DNA from: Desulfomonilia bacterium
GTDB taxonomy: Bacteria; Desulfobacterota; Desulfomonilia; UBA1062
Direction of reading: 5' to 3'
Assembly: GCA_036567785.1 (NCBI GenBank)
Contig: DATCTV010000004.1
Location: 124,001 to 188,000 of the forward strand
Length of the DNA stretch: 64,000 nucleotides
Part shown: in pieces, positions 53,769 to 62,232 of the stretch
Layout of the letters: each line of letters starts with the position of its first letter
How positions within the stretch are numbered: the stretch's first letter is position 1
Notes under the pieces: generated by a model
The model's database searches: none
The model's input: only the letters and a program-made list of their open reading frames with translations
Told to the model about the DNA's origin: nothing
Position numbers and translations under genes: made by a program

Positions 53769-55028
53769 ATGTTTGAAGAGAGCCCTTCACTTATTTTTGC
53801 GGATTCCAAAGGCAATATCATGGACTTTGAACCACTCGCCATGGCGGGCAGAACATGGGACTACATCGAGCCTGTTGAAGACACAGACTTGATACCCATG
53901 CCGAAAGGTTCCCAGCTCTACGTACTGCCGGAAAGGCATCCCATGGGGTTCGATAGGCATACCGGCGAACTTATTGTGCTTTATGAGAACCCTTTCGAAC
54001 CCGGTACACCGGCCTATGCTGTAAGCGTGTTCCTGCCTGCCGCTTATTCACAGACCTATATCGCGGCCTGGGACAAGGAAGAAGGCGCCTGCACGCTGCC
54101 TCTTTTCCCGTATACGGCCCTCGGCTGGCAGGGTGAAGGTTTCGTCGCTGCCGGGATGAGAGTCGATGAATCCAGGCGGCAGGACCCGGAGATGTTCGAC
54201 CATGAAAAAATTCGCAAAGGAATTGCCGAATGGAGGAAAGACCTTCCGGAAAACAGGCTTGTCAGACACCTCTCAAACTGCGCGGAATGTTATGCCTGCC
54301 CGGCCGCACTTAACCTGTTTCAGGGCCGCGAGGAGGCCCCTCTTCCAACATCTCCTGCATGTAACGCAGCCTGCATCGGCTGCATTTCATTGCAGGAGAA
54401 GTGCGGACCCCCATCGCCTCAGCAGCGCATCGATTTCATCCCGACACCTGAAGAAATCGCCGAAGTTGCGCTGCGCCACATACATGCGGTAAAAGAACCT
54501 GTCGTAAGCTTCGGTCAGGGCTGTGAAGGCGAACCTCTGCTCGTTTCAGACGTCCTGAAAAAGGCGATTGCTCTTATAAGAAAGAGCACATCCAAAGGCA
54601 CAATCAATCTCAATTCTAATTCGAGCCTGCCTGAAAAGGTAGCCGAGCTTGCGGACACGGGACTGGACAGCCTGCGCATAAGCATGAACTCGCCTAAAGA
54701 GGCAACCTACCTTAAATATTTCAGGCCTAAATATCCTTTTGAGGCCCTCAAACAGAGCGCGCTTGAAATGAAGAACCGCGGAAAGTTCGTTTCGCTCAAC
54801 CTCTTTGTTTTTCCCGGCCTTACAGATGCACCGAGAGAGGTCAAGTCTCTGAAACGTTTTATAAATGAAACCGGCATCGACATGATACAGTGGCGCAACC
54901 TCAACATGGATCCCGATGTTTATATAGAAACACTCGATTTGAAGCTGGAGCCCGGCATCGGCATCAGAAACCTGATCGAATCCCTGCCTTTAAGAAGGGG
55001 CTATTTCAACCCGTTCATCCCGAAATGA
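53769..55028 (+). CDS. Radical SAM protein with Cys-rich approach
   Basis: A 419-residue radical SAM enzyme. The N-terminal 170 residues (MFEESPSLIFADSKGNIMDF and following) are a domain I do not recognise. CAECYACP (about residue 175) precedes the main cluster motif CNAACIGC (about 198), followed by VSFGQGCEGEPLL in place of the GGEP motif, and a TIM-barrel pattern (LNSNSSLPEK, LRISMNSPKE). No SPASM cysteines follow. The reaction is unknown. Its last bases overlap the next gene by ATGA, so the metallophosphoesterase is very likely its partner. Ribosome site is weak. Confidence 0.8.
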   Translation: MFEESPSLIFADSKGNIMDFEPLAMAGRTWDYIEPVEDTDLIPMPKGSQLYVLPERHPMGFDRHTGELIVLYENPFEPGTPAYAVSVFLPAAYSQTYIAAWDKEEGACTLPLFPYTALGWQGEGFVAAGMRVDESRRQDPEMFDHEKIRKGIAEWRKDLPENRLVRHLSNCAECYACPAALNLFQGREEAPLPTSPACNAACIGCISLQEKCGPPSPQQRIDFIPTPEEIAEVALRHIHAVKEPVVSFGQGCEGEPLLVSDVLKKAIALIRKSTSKGTINLNSNSSLPEKVAELADTGLDSLRISMNSPKEATYLKYFRPKYPFEALKQSALEMKNRGKFVSLNLFVFPGLTDAPREVKSLKRFINETGIDMIQWRNLNMDPDVYIETLDLKLEPGIGIRNLIESLPLRRGYFNPFIPK

Positions 55029-55903
55029 GAATCCTTTTCACCGCAGACCTTCACGGCCAGGTTACTTTGTATGAGCAGATGTTCGCCCTTTCAAAAAGCG
55101 GTGGCGCGGATGTGATAATCATGGGAGGCGACATCCTGCCCACCGTAATAGACGAACTTTTCGATCTTGCACGCGGGGTAAGCGCCTATAAAAAAAGCCT
55201 AGATGTTCAGATCGAATTTATCGACAGTTATTTCATCCCGGTAATAAGGGAGTTCAAAAAAGAAAATCCTGCTAAGGAAATTTTTTATATCCCGGGAAAT
55301 CACGACTGGAACATGGCGACATTACATCTTGAAAAAAATTACCCTGAAGCCGTGAACCTTCATGGCAGGACAGTACATTTTTCCGGCTACGACTTTACAG
55401 GCTATGGCTGCGTGATAGATTCCCATTTCTGGGTAAAGGACATGGTGAGAAGAGATACTCCGTCAGATACCGGATTTCCCGGAAGGTTTTCATGCGTAAG
55501 CACTCCGGAAGGCATGAAACTTTATAAAGACAATTCATACCTTGACCTTAACCCGAGCATCGAGGAAGAGCTTTCGTCCATAAAAATAATCGCCCCCGCA
55601 AAGACAGTCTGTGTATTTCACTCGCCTCCATATGATACCCGGATAGACACGCTCCACAACGGCAAGCCAATCGGCAGCAGGGCCATAAAGGATTATATCG
55701 ACAGATATCAGCCACTCATTTCCCTTCACGGCCACATCCACGAGGCGCCCTACATGACAGGCATTTACCGCACGGCAATCGGCAAAACCATCGCGATCAA
55801 TCCCGGGCATTTCAAGGACGACCTTCATGCAGTGATCATCGATATGTCGGAAGGCGAACCCGTAATAAGGCACACCCTCTTCAAAAACCCCGATTGCGGT
55901 TAA
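55025..55903 (+). CDS. Calcineurin-like metallophosphoesterase
   Basis: A 292-residue cytoplasmic phosphoesterase starting at ATG 55025, inside the stop of the radical SAM gene; a frame extension upstream to 54890 has no support. The two-metal site is complete: ILFTADLHGQ, IMGGDILP, PGNHDWN, VFHSPPYDT, and SLHGHIHEAP. Relatives include phosphodiesterases of cyclic nucleotides and DNA-repair phosphoesterases, but the substrate cannot be read here. The fused position suggests action on the radical SAM product or a phosphorylated precursor. Confidence 0.87.
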   Translation: MRILFTADLHGQVTLYEQMFALSKSGGADVIIMGGDILPTVIDELFDLARGVSAYKKSLDVQIEFIDSYFIPVIREFKKENPAKEIFYIPGNHDWNMATLHLEKNYPEAVNLHGRTVHFSGYDFTGYGCVIDSHFWVKDMVRRDTPSDTGFPGRFSCVSTPEGMKLYKDNSYLDLNPSIEEELSSIKIIAPAKTVCVFHSPPYDTRIDTLHNGKPIGSRAIKDYIDRYQPLISLHGHIHEAPYMTGIYRTAIGKTIAINPGHFKDDLHAVIIDMSEGEPVIRHTLFKNPDCG

Positions 55904-55905
55904 AG

Positions 55906-55926
55906 ACGCCTTTGACGGCGTTTATT
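55906..55926 (+). terminator. Weak terminator hairpin after the phosphoesterase gene
   Basis: ACGCC (55906-55910) pairs with GGCGT (55917-55921), followed by TTATT. The stem is short, but it lies directly after the stop codon at 55901-55903. Confidence 0.4.
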
Positions 55927-56021
55927 GCAACCGTCTTCATATCATCAGTCGAGATGCGGATCTGTCAGAAACAGACCCGCACCTTGAGATTTCAATTCGT
56001 TGATAACTGATGGAAAGGATT

Positions 56022-56585
56022 TTATTTCGTCCCTAGAGGCAGTATGGTCCTGCCGAAGCTCTCGTTGAGAACCTGGGCCATTGCACAGTAGATCGCGGAG
56101 AATCCGCAGAATACTCCATCCCAGCCGGTCAGTACCGCCCATGTACCTTTCCACCCGAAACCGTCCCTTGCCGCCAGCATGAAGAAGAGTATGGTAAGGC
56201 TCAGAAAAACCACCTGAAGTCCGCGGTTTGCCTTCCATGTACCTATCCACATGAAGAACGTGAACAGCCCCCACATGAACAGATAGGCCGTCATAAAGGC
56301 TTCACTGTTACTCTGAAGACCCACTTTGCCGTTGAAGAAAACGAGAAATACCAGGGACATCCAGAACAGACCGTATGAAGTGAACGCCGTGGTGCCGAAA
56401 GTATTGCCCTTCTTGTACTCCATGATACCTGCTATGACCTGTGCCAAACCGCCGTAGAAAATGCCCATTGCAAGTATACCCGCACCCAGTTCGAAAAATC
56501 CTGCATTGTGCAGATTCAGAAGAACGGTTGTCATACCGAAACCCATGAGACCCAGCGGTGCAGGATTAGCCAGATTGTCAGACAT
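56022..56585 (-). CDS. GPR1/FUN34/SatP-type acetate transporter
   Basis: A 187-residue membrane protein with six hydrophobic segments. The family signature NPAPLGLMGFGMTT lies near the N terminus and GIFYGGLAQVIAGIMEYKKG in the second/third segments. Members move acetate or succinate with protons. In an anaerobe it would export or take up acetate, an end product of acyl-CoA oxidation. AAGGAGGT precedes the ATG by six bases. It is not tightly linked to other genes. Confidence 0.92.
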   Translation of the reverse strand: MSDNLANPAPLGLMGFGMTTVLLNLHNAGFFELGAGILAMGIFYGGLAQVIAGIMEYKKGNTFGTTAFTSYGLFWMSLVFLVFFNGKVGLQSNSEAFMTAYLFMWGLFTFFMWIGTWKANRGLQVVFLSLTILFFMLAARDGFGWKGTWAVLTGWDGVFCGFSAIYCAMAQVLNESFGRTILPLGTK

Positions 56586-56717
56586 TGTAAACCTCCTTGC
56601 GCTTTCTTTAAGAATATCACAAACCGAAGAATTTTTGCTAGATATGAATGATCATTCAGTTGGAATAAAATAAACAATTTTCATGCGTTGTATTCCGGCA
56701 GATTCCGGATAACGTAT

Positions 56718-57188
56718 CTAATCCTTCACATCGACCCTCATAAGCCATCTTGTGAAGTCGAGGAAAATTCCCATCGGCCTTCCACCGATCGCCATCAGCA
56801 CGGTGGCCGAACTGCATGCCGTGATTATCTGGTGAAGGTTTGCGCCGGACAGTTTCAGGACAATCGAATATTGTGGAACCTGCATGGCTACGAAGGCTAT
56901 TACATCGGCTGTGATCTTCATTGCCCTTCCCCTTTCGCCCGACTTCAGGATCCTGTTTATCCAGTCACGGAACAGCCCGTAAGGCCTGGCAAGGATAAGA
57001 ATGACCGGTATCGCAATAAGTCTCGCGTGAATTGACTGGTTTACAGTCATTCCTGCGAGAAATATCTCGATTATCATGGAACAGACCGTATTGAAGGTCA
57101 GAACAGCAATCACATCCGCAAATATCCTCTTCATGGTCGGAATGTAATTGACCACATAAGACCGTTTAACGCAACCCTTTAAAATCAT
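56718..57188 (-). CDS. AlaE-like alanine exporter
   Basis: A 156-residue membrane protein with about four hydrophobic segments. It follows the E. coli AlaE pattern closely: VCSMIIEIFLAGMTVNQSIHARLIAIPV and ILARPYGLFRDW, ADVIAFVAMQVPQYSIVL, and FLDFTRWLMRV at the end. It would expel L-alanine when its internal level is high. The start is unsure; the ATG at 57134 (MKRIFADVIA) matches the E. coli N terminus, but no ribosome site is visible before either ATG. Confidence 0.83.
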   Translation of the reverse strand: MILKGCVKRSYVVNYIPTMKRIFADVIAVLTFNTVCSMIIEIFLAGMTVNQSIHARLIAIPVILILARPYGLFRDWINRILKSGERGRAMKITADVIAFVAMQVPQYSIVLKLSGANLHQIITACSSATVLMAIGGRPMGIFLDFTRWLMRVDVKD

Positions 57189-57594
57189 GAGACTTCATTA
57201 CTTTATCAAGAACGTGCTGCTGAAAATCGTATAGAAGGAAGATACATCGGATAACGAATACAGGATTTATGTTACTGCGTCCCATATGAATATGGTAACG
57301 AACATAGCAAGCACCTTCATGACGTCGTTCATCCTGTTGCCGAGACTGGAGCAGTGGGTCTCTTCGCTCACGAGTGACGGCATATTCCTCAAAAGCCTTG
57401 TATTTACTTTACGAAGAGGCCAGATGCCCTTTCTGAGCCGCAGGTTTATCGAGTCTTTTCCTGCCGATATGTTCAAGCGTGTACTGAAGCATGCCTGCTT
57501 TGGATGAAACCTGTTTCAAGAATTTGTCTATCTGGAATTTTACCTTATTATTCCTTTTTATTTATTCATTAAAAATACCGTAAATGCCGGTAAA
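57189..57594. other. Gene-free stretch, possible decayed reading frame
   Basis: In these 406 bases I find no defensible gene. The minus strand has two short overlapping open stretches in different frames at about 57267-57560. One ends with a hydrophobic segment (VLAMFVTIFIWDAV), and neither has a ribosome site or a normal start. They could be remains of one frameshifted small gene. The plus-strand frame at 57286-57507 also has no support. Confidence 0.35.
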
Positions 57595-58680
57595 TCAACT
57601 CGTCATAACCTTCATGAAATCTTCAATCTTTCCTTTTTCCGTAGCCACCCTGATACCCATGTCCTGAACTGTGGCTGGAATATCCGGTTCAACCGGACGC
57701 TTTACAAGCGAGATTGCGCTGACCGGACATGAAGAAACACAGAGCCCGCAGCCGATGCACATGTTCTCATCGATTGCTGATGATTCATCATCTATACTGA
57801 TCGCTACCATCGGACACCTTTCAGTACATACGCCGCAGGAAGTGCATTCGCCGGAGTCGAGCACGGCAAGATATGAGCTGGTATAAAAGGCATGCGGATT
57901 TTTAAGCTGCGTAAGGCCCCTCATGATTGTGCAGCAGCACGGACAGCAGTTGCATATGAAATAGGTCTTGCTTTTCGTGTTTCCGCTCATGTGCACGAGG
58001 CCCGCCTGTTCGCTTCTGTCGAGCACGGCGAACGCTTCATCCCTTGTGATCTCCCTCGCGTAACCTTTCTCGATGAGGAATTTAGCCCCGGCATCGAATA
58101 TCAGGCAGACATCTCTGGGTTTGTCACATTTTGCGACACTCACCCTGCATGCGCAATCGGCAAGCGCAAAACATTCGGACTGGGAAATGAACTCCTTGAC
58201 CTCTTCATAGGGATGAATATTGGAAACAGATTCAACCGAACTCCCGACGGGAATTACCCTGGCCAGAGGAGTCGGATTGCCTGAAAATGCGTTGCCAAGG
58301 GTATCTGCATGGTATTCTTCCCACAATCCGGCAAGTTTTTTAAGCTCCGGGCTTGTGATACCTTTCATGAAGGGAAACTCGAACAACCCCGGAATGGTCG
58401 GCAGCAGGGCATAGGCCTTACCTGTTTTGCCGCTTTTAGAAAATATAAGAGCCCTTGACGAAAGTGCATCTAGCGTCTTTTCGACCTCCTGCGCATCTAA
58501 ACCGGAGTCCTTTATTATTTCATTTACGGTTTTCATCCTGAAGCTCATACGGCACAGAAGTTCAGCCTCATCCGGCGTGAAATACATCCTCAGTATCTCG
58601 TCAAAATGTTTTGACTCAGGGGCGCCTGAGGGGTGGGTGTCCAGTATCCGCCTCAACTTCTCGTAAATCTCACTGCTCAT
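57595..58680 (-). CDS. 4Fe-4S protein with winged-helix-like N terminus
   Basis: A 361-residue cytoplasmic protein. Residues about 25-95 look like a winged-helix domain (ILRMYFTPDEAELLCRMSFR, VEKTLDALSSRALIF), then a Cys-bearing middle (ALADCACRVSVAKCDKP) and FICNCCPCCCTIMRG, a dense Cys run. Two ferredoxin-type clusters follow (CTSCGVCTERCP and CIGCGLCVSSCP, about 280-325). Similar proteins are common in anaerobic Desulfobacterota, but their role is undefined; redox sensing or electron transfer is plausible. AGGAGG precedes the ATG. Confidence 0.82.
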   Translation of the reverse strand: MSSEIYEKLRRILDTHPSGAPESKHFDEILRMYFTPDEAELLCRMSFRMKTVNEIIKDSGLDAQEVEKTLDALSSRALIFSKSGKTGKAYALLPTIPGLFEFPFMKGITSPELKKLAGLWEEYHADTLGNAFSGNPTPLARVIPVGSSVESVSNIHPYEEVKEFISQSECFALADCACRVSVAKCDKPRDVCLIFDAGAKFLIEKGYAREITRDEAFAVLDRSEQAGLVHMSGNTKSKTYFICNCCPCCCTIMRGLTQLKNPHAFYTSSYLAVLDSGECTSCGVCTERCPMVAISIDDESSAIDENMCIGCGLCVSSCPVSAISLVKRPVEPDIPATVQDMGIRVATEKGKIEDFMKVMTS

Positions 58681-58957
58681 ATTTCCTCCTGTCTTTATCT
58701 TTCAACAACCGAAGGCACGCCAAGAGTTCGTTTTTTGCTGAAACCCCATCGATTACCACGTCTGTTTTCTCCAGTATGAACACTGTCCTCATGTCCGGCA
58801 TGACATATCTCACATTTACATCTCAAAGCTCAAGCCCTTTGGCCTGACTCGATACATATTCACTGCATGACAGAATATTTTTTCAACAAAGATTTTATGC
58901 CAGACCTGAGTATTATATTCGATCAACAGATAAAAATATATTTTAATAAGAGCGGTA

Positions 58958-58985
58958 TTGATTATTTCATAAAATAAGGTATTAT
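58958..58985 (+). promoter_or_regulatory. Promoter candidate for the small RNA
   Basis: TTGATT (58958-58963) and TATTAT (58980-58985) are separated by 16 bases. Transcription would start near 58992, only about 70 bases before a strong terminator. Confidence 0.5.
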
Positions 58986-58991
58986 TAATTC

Positions 58992-59063
58992 AAGGTTCTT
59001 CAAGGTTCATTCCCCGTAGAACCTCCTCATATGTTGCAGATCGCCAAGATCTGCATTTTTTTT
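58992..59063 (+). ncRNA. Candidate 72-base small RNA
   Basis: Downstream of a promoter-like pair lies a short transcript unit. It begins with a doubled AAGGTTC, forms hairpin AGGTTC (59003-59008)/GAACCT (59019-59024) with a ten-base loop, carries a single-stranded CCTCCTC (59022-59028) complementary to Shine-Dalgarno sequences, and ends in the perfect hairpin GCAGATC-GCCAA-GATCTGC (59036-59054) with T8. No plus-strand gene lies upstream or downstream for which this would be a leader or terminator. It does not match any known RNA family I recognise. Confidence 0.45.
59036..59063 (+). terminator. Strong orphan intrinsic terminator
   Basis: GCAGATC (59036-59042) pairs with GATCTGC (59048-59054) around GCCAA, followed by A and eight T. 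It works only on the plus strand, yet both flanking genes run leftward, which is why a small RNA is proposed. Confidence 0.8.
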
Positions 59064-59138
59064 GTCTGTTTTAAGGACATCCGCACGGACAGCAACCCGG
59101 GTGAATTACAGAAAGATTTGCTATGCTTTGTTCCGCAT

Positions 59139-60107
59139 CTATATCTTGAATACCCTGTCTTCAGTGATTATTGCCGTAATAAGATTGTGCGGGGTAACAT
59201 CGAATGCAGGATTATATACCGGAACATCCGCTGAAACCTGAATGTCCCCGTACCGGGTAACCTCTTCGGCAGCCCTTTCTTCAATCGGGATTTCTTCACC
59301 GCTCAGACATTCGTGATCGAATGTCGACATGGGCGCTGCAATATAAAAGGGTATGCCATGCGAATGGGCCAGTACAGCCAGACTGTATGTCCCTATCTTG
59401 TTAGCTGTATCCATGTTCCCGGCTATCCTGTCCGCGCCTGTTATCACCGCATCTATCCTTTTTTGCTTCATGAGCCAGCCGGCCATGCTGTCCGCGATCA
59501 GGGTCACTGGGATATTGTCGGTTTTCAGCTCATAGGCCGTCAACCTCCCTCCCTGAAGAAGAGGTCTCGTTTCATCGGCATAAACCATTTTCAGCTGTTT
59601 CCTGTCATGAAGTTCTCTTATGACTCCCAGAGCTGTCCCGATCCCGCCAGTGGCTAGAGAGCCAGCATTGCAGTGTGTCAGAATGGAAAGGCCGTTTCTG
59701 CCTGCAAAAAGATCAGCACCATGCCTGGACATTTCCTTGTTCGCCCTCGCCTCCTCGACCCAGATGGCTTCGGCCTCTTTCTTTGCAGTTTTGAAGGCAT
59801 CAGATGAGCCTGCTCTTTCGATTGCGCTGATCACCCGCCTGACAGCCCATGAAAGATTAACAGCTGTGGGCCGGGATGATATTAAAACATCCGCCGCATT
59901 TTGAATATCGCCCCCTGTCCGGGCGGAAAGAGCCAGACCGTATGCAGCAGCTATGCCGATTGCGGGAGCGCCTCTGACTGCAAGTGTTTTTATTGCTTGG
60001 GATACATCATCAGCATTTTCGCACTTTATCCATGTCTCTTCCTTCGGAAGTTTTCTCTGGTCGAGGATATAAAAAGATGCCCCGTCAAAATAAAAAGGCC
60101 TTATCAT
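59139..60107 (-). CDS. mtnA: Methylthioribose-1-phosphate isomerase
   Basis: A 322-residue enzyme of methionine salvage that converts 5-methylthioribose 1-phosphate to the ribulose form. It belongs to the eIF2B-like fold. Diagnostic stretches are IKTLAVRGAPAIGIAAAYG, LTHCNAGSLATGGIGTALG (with the catalytic Cys), YADETRPLLQGGRLTAYEL and ITGADRIAGNMDTANKIGTY (with the catalytic Asp). Slightly shorter than usual (about 340-360). GGAGGGG precedes the ATG by about ten bases. Other salvage genes are not adjacent. Confidence 0.95.
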   Translation of the reverse strand: MIRPFYFDGASFYILDQRKLPKEETWIKCENADDVSQAIKTLAVRGAPAIGIAAAYGLALSARTGGDIQNAADVLISSRPTAVNLSWAVRRVISAIERAGSSDAFKTAKKEAEAIWVEEARANKEMSRHGADLFAGRNGLSILTHCNAGSLATGGIGTALGVIRELHDRKQLKMVYADETRPLLQGGRLTAYELKTDNIPVTLIADSMAGWLMKQKRIDAVITGADRIAGNMDTANKIGTYSLAVLAHSHGIPFYIAAPMSTFDHECLSGEEIPIEERAAEEVTRYGDIQVSADVPVYNPAFDVTPHNLITAIITEDRVFKI

Positions 60108-60189
60108 TTTTCAATCCCCTCCTCTGAAATGTTTTTCGTATTATTGGTTTTTTCGGTTTTTTAAAAACAGTTTTCTTTATCTTATTTCC

Positions 60190-60217
60190 TTGATTCTAAA
60201 TCAAACACTATTATAAT
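60190..60217 (+). promoter_or_regulatory. Sigma70-type promoter candidate
   Basis: TTGATT (60190-60195) and TATAAT (60212-60217) are 16 bases apart, about 48 bases before the ATG of the acyl-CoA synthetase gene. Consensus match only. Confidence 0.55.
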
Positions 60218-60264
60218 TATTCTGCGCTTATAATAAGACAAAAAAATCACACTTGGAGGTCTTA

Positions 60265-62085
60265 ATGGCAAAATACCAGGAAACTTCAATGGCGGCAATT
60301 TTTCAGAATCGTGTGGAAAAATGGGGTGATAAGGCAATGTGCGCCTATAAGAACGACAAAGGCGTTTACGAGGATATAAGCTGGAATCAGATGAACAAAA
60401 TGGTACTTGACCTTGCAGCTTATCTTCTCACAAGGGGGGTTAACATCCAGGACAAGGTGGGCCTTTTCTCCCCCAACAGATATGAATGGTGGGTATCTGA
60501 CCTTGCAATACTTACCACAGGCGCCGTCAATGTACCGATCTATCCCACAAATTCAGCCGAAGAGTCCCGCTACGTGATTGATAATTCCGACTCGAAGATC
60601 TGCATTGTCGGCACAAAATCCCATATGCAGAAAATACTAGAAGTCAAACCCCAGCTTCCCAACCTTACGGACATAATAATTCTTGACGACCTCGATACGC
60701 CGGTAGAAGGTGTCGTCACATTCAAGGAAGCGCTCAGGATCGGTGCTGCTGCAAACAAAAAAGACGAGTTGGACAAGAGAATCAATTCAATCAAGACAGA
60801 TGATATAGCAACCCTCATCTACACGTCAGGAACCACCGGAAACCCCAAGGGCGTCATGCTTACGCACAACAACTTTGTAAGCAACTGCAACCAGTGCTAT
60901 GACGTTGCACCGCATCTGTTTGAATTTGAACACACACTCCTCTCCTTCCTTCCTCTTTCTCATTCGCTCGAAAGAACGGTGGGTTATTATCTGCCTCTTT
61001 ATACCGGCAAAAAGGTCGTGTTTGCAGGCGATGTATCCAAGATACTCGAATACTTCCAGGAAGTGAGGCCTACATTCATCGTAAGCGTCCCCAGGATTTA
61101 TGAAAAGGTTCATTCGGGTGTAGTCTCAAAGGTTGGCGCGGAAAAACCTCTTAAACAGAAGATTTTTGCATGGGCCATGGATGTTGCGAAGAGAAACCTT
61201 CCGTATATCTGCAATGACAAGCCAAGAACCGGCCTCTTTGCAATCGAATATGCAATCGCGAACAAGATAATCTTTTCCAAACTGAAGGCAAGGCTTGGTC
61301 TTGACAGGCTTCAGTTTGCACTCTCAGGTGGAGGACCATTGTCAGTATCCGATGCGGAATTCTTCCTGGGCATGGACGTCAAAGTCCTCGAAGGATTCGG
61401 TCTCACCGAAACGACCCCTGTGACAAACGCCAACAAACCTGAGAAAATTAAACCCGGAACAGTCGGACCCCCTCTCAGGGATACAATCGTCAAGATATCA
61501 GAAGAAGGCGAGATCCTGATAAAAGGGCCTCAGGTCATGAAAGGATATTACAAGAACGAAGCGGCTACAAAAGAGGTGTTCACGGATGACGGCTTCTTCA
61601 AAACCGGCGATATCGGTGTAATTGACAGCGATAATTATCTCAAGATTACAGGCCGCATAAAAGACCTCATCATCACTTCGGGCGGCAAGAACATATCACC
61701 GCAGAACATCGAAAACAGCCTGAAAACATCACCATACATCGAGCAGGTTGCCGTTATCGGCGACAATAGAAAATATCTGTCCGCTCTCATTGTTCCGGTA
61801 TTTACAGAACTCGAAAACTGGGCCAAGGCAAACAATATCGCCTATACAAGCAAAAAAGACCTCATAGACAATCCGGAAGTCAACAAGCTGATACTTTCAG
61901 AGGTCGAAGCCAACATGAAGGATTATGCAAGGGTCGAACAGATCAGGAAAATAAAGCTCCTTGAAAACGAATGGTCGCAGCAGACCGATGAGCTGACACC
62001 AACACTCAAGATCAAGAGAAGGGTCATCAACCAGAAATACGCCGCTGAAATCGAAAGCCTATATCCGCCTGATACCGACGTATAA
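60265..62085 (+). CDS. Long-chain acyl-CoA synthetase (paralogue)
   Basis: A 606-residue AMP-forming ligase, clearly a paralogue of the protein at 39473 (shared ISPQNIEN, YLSALIVP, KDYARVEQIRK-type stretches). Motifs are IYTSGTTGNPKGVMLTHNN, GFGLTETTPVTNANKP, the hinge GRIKDLIITSGGKNISPQNI and LTPTLKIKRRV near the end. The start is ATG 60265 with GGAGG four to five bases farther than usual; a TTG at 60253 is less likely. Its own promoter and terminator indicate a single-gene unit. Substrate chain length is not determined by sequence. Confidence 0.92.
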   Translation: MAKYQETSMAAIFQNRVEKWGDKAMCAYKNDKGVYEDISWNQMNKMVLDLAAYLLTRGVNIQDKVGLFSPNRYEWWVSDLAILTTGAVNVPIYPTNSAEESRYVIDNSDSKICIVGTKSHMQKILEVKPQLPNLTDIIILDDLDTPVEGVVTFKEALRIGAAANKKDELDKRINSIKTDDIATLIYTSGTTGNPKGVMLTHNNFVSNCNQCYDVAPHLFEFEHTLLSFLPLSHSLERTVGYYLPLYTGKKVVFAGDVSKILEYFQEVRPTFIVSVPRIYEKVHSGVVSKVGAEKPLKQKIFAWAMDVAKRNLPYICNDKPRTGLFAIEYAIANKIIFSKLKARLGLDRLQFALSGGGPLSVSDAEFFLGMDVKVLEGFGLTETTPVTNANKPEKIKPGTVGPPLRDTIVKISEEGEILIKGPQVMKGYYKNEAATKEVFTDDGFFKTGDIGVIDSDNYLKITGRIKDLIITSGGKNISPQNIENSLKTSPYIEQVAVIGDNRKYLSALIVPVFTELENWAKANNIAYTSKKDLIDNPEVNKLILSEVEANMKDYARVEQIRKIKLLENEWSQQTDELTPTLKIKRRVINQKYAAEIESLYPPDTDV

Positions 62086-62107
62086 CTGACATTGCTTCTG
62101 AAAACCG

Positions 62108-62140
62108 GGGATGGGTGTATAGCACCCGTCCCTGACTTTT
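62108..62140 (+). terminator. Intrinsic terminator after the acyl-CoA synthetase gene
   Basis: GGGATGGGTG (62108-62117) pairs with CACCCGTCCC (62123-62132) with one G-U pair, followed after GACT by TTTT-AATT. It lies 23 bases after the stop. Confidence 0.7.
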
Positions 62141-62232
62141 AATTGAGGAATCATCAGAATCGCTCTTGTAAAAAGTTATATATGGAGATAAATAATCAGG
62201 AATCAATTAAACCCATTTAGGAGGAAATAATA

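Larger units (their letters stand above)
58681..59138. other. Intergenic region carrying a candidate small RNA
   Basis: No protein gene is supported in this 458-base gap between two leftward genes. The right part holds a plus-strand promoter (58958-58985) and terminator (59036-59063), read together as a small RNA. The left part (58681-58950) is AT-rich and shows nothing more. Confidence 0.5.

Noticed and set aside
54890-55024. Extension of the phosphoesterase frame into the radical SAM gene
   Set aside because: The true N terminus MRILFTADLHG begins at 55025; the upstream residues are a shadow of the radical SAM gene.
57267-57560. Short minus-strand frames, one with a hydrophobic tail
   Set aside because: No ribosome site, a TTG start and no similarity that I recognise; a frameshifted remnant is possible but not shown.
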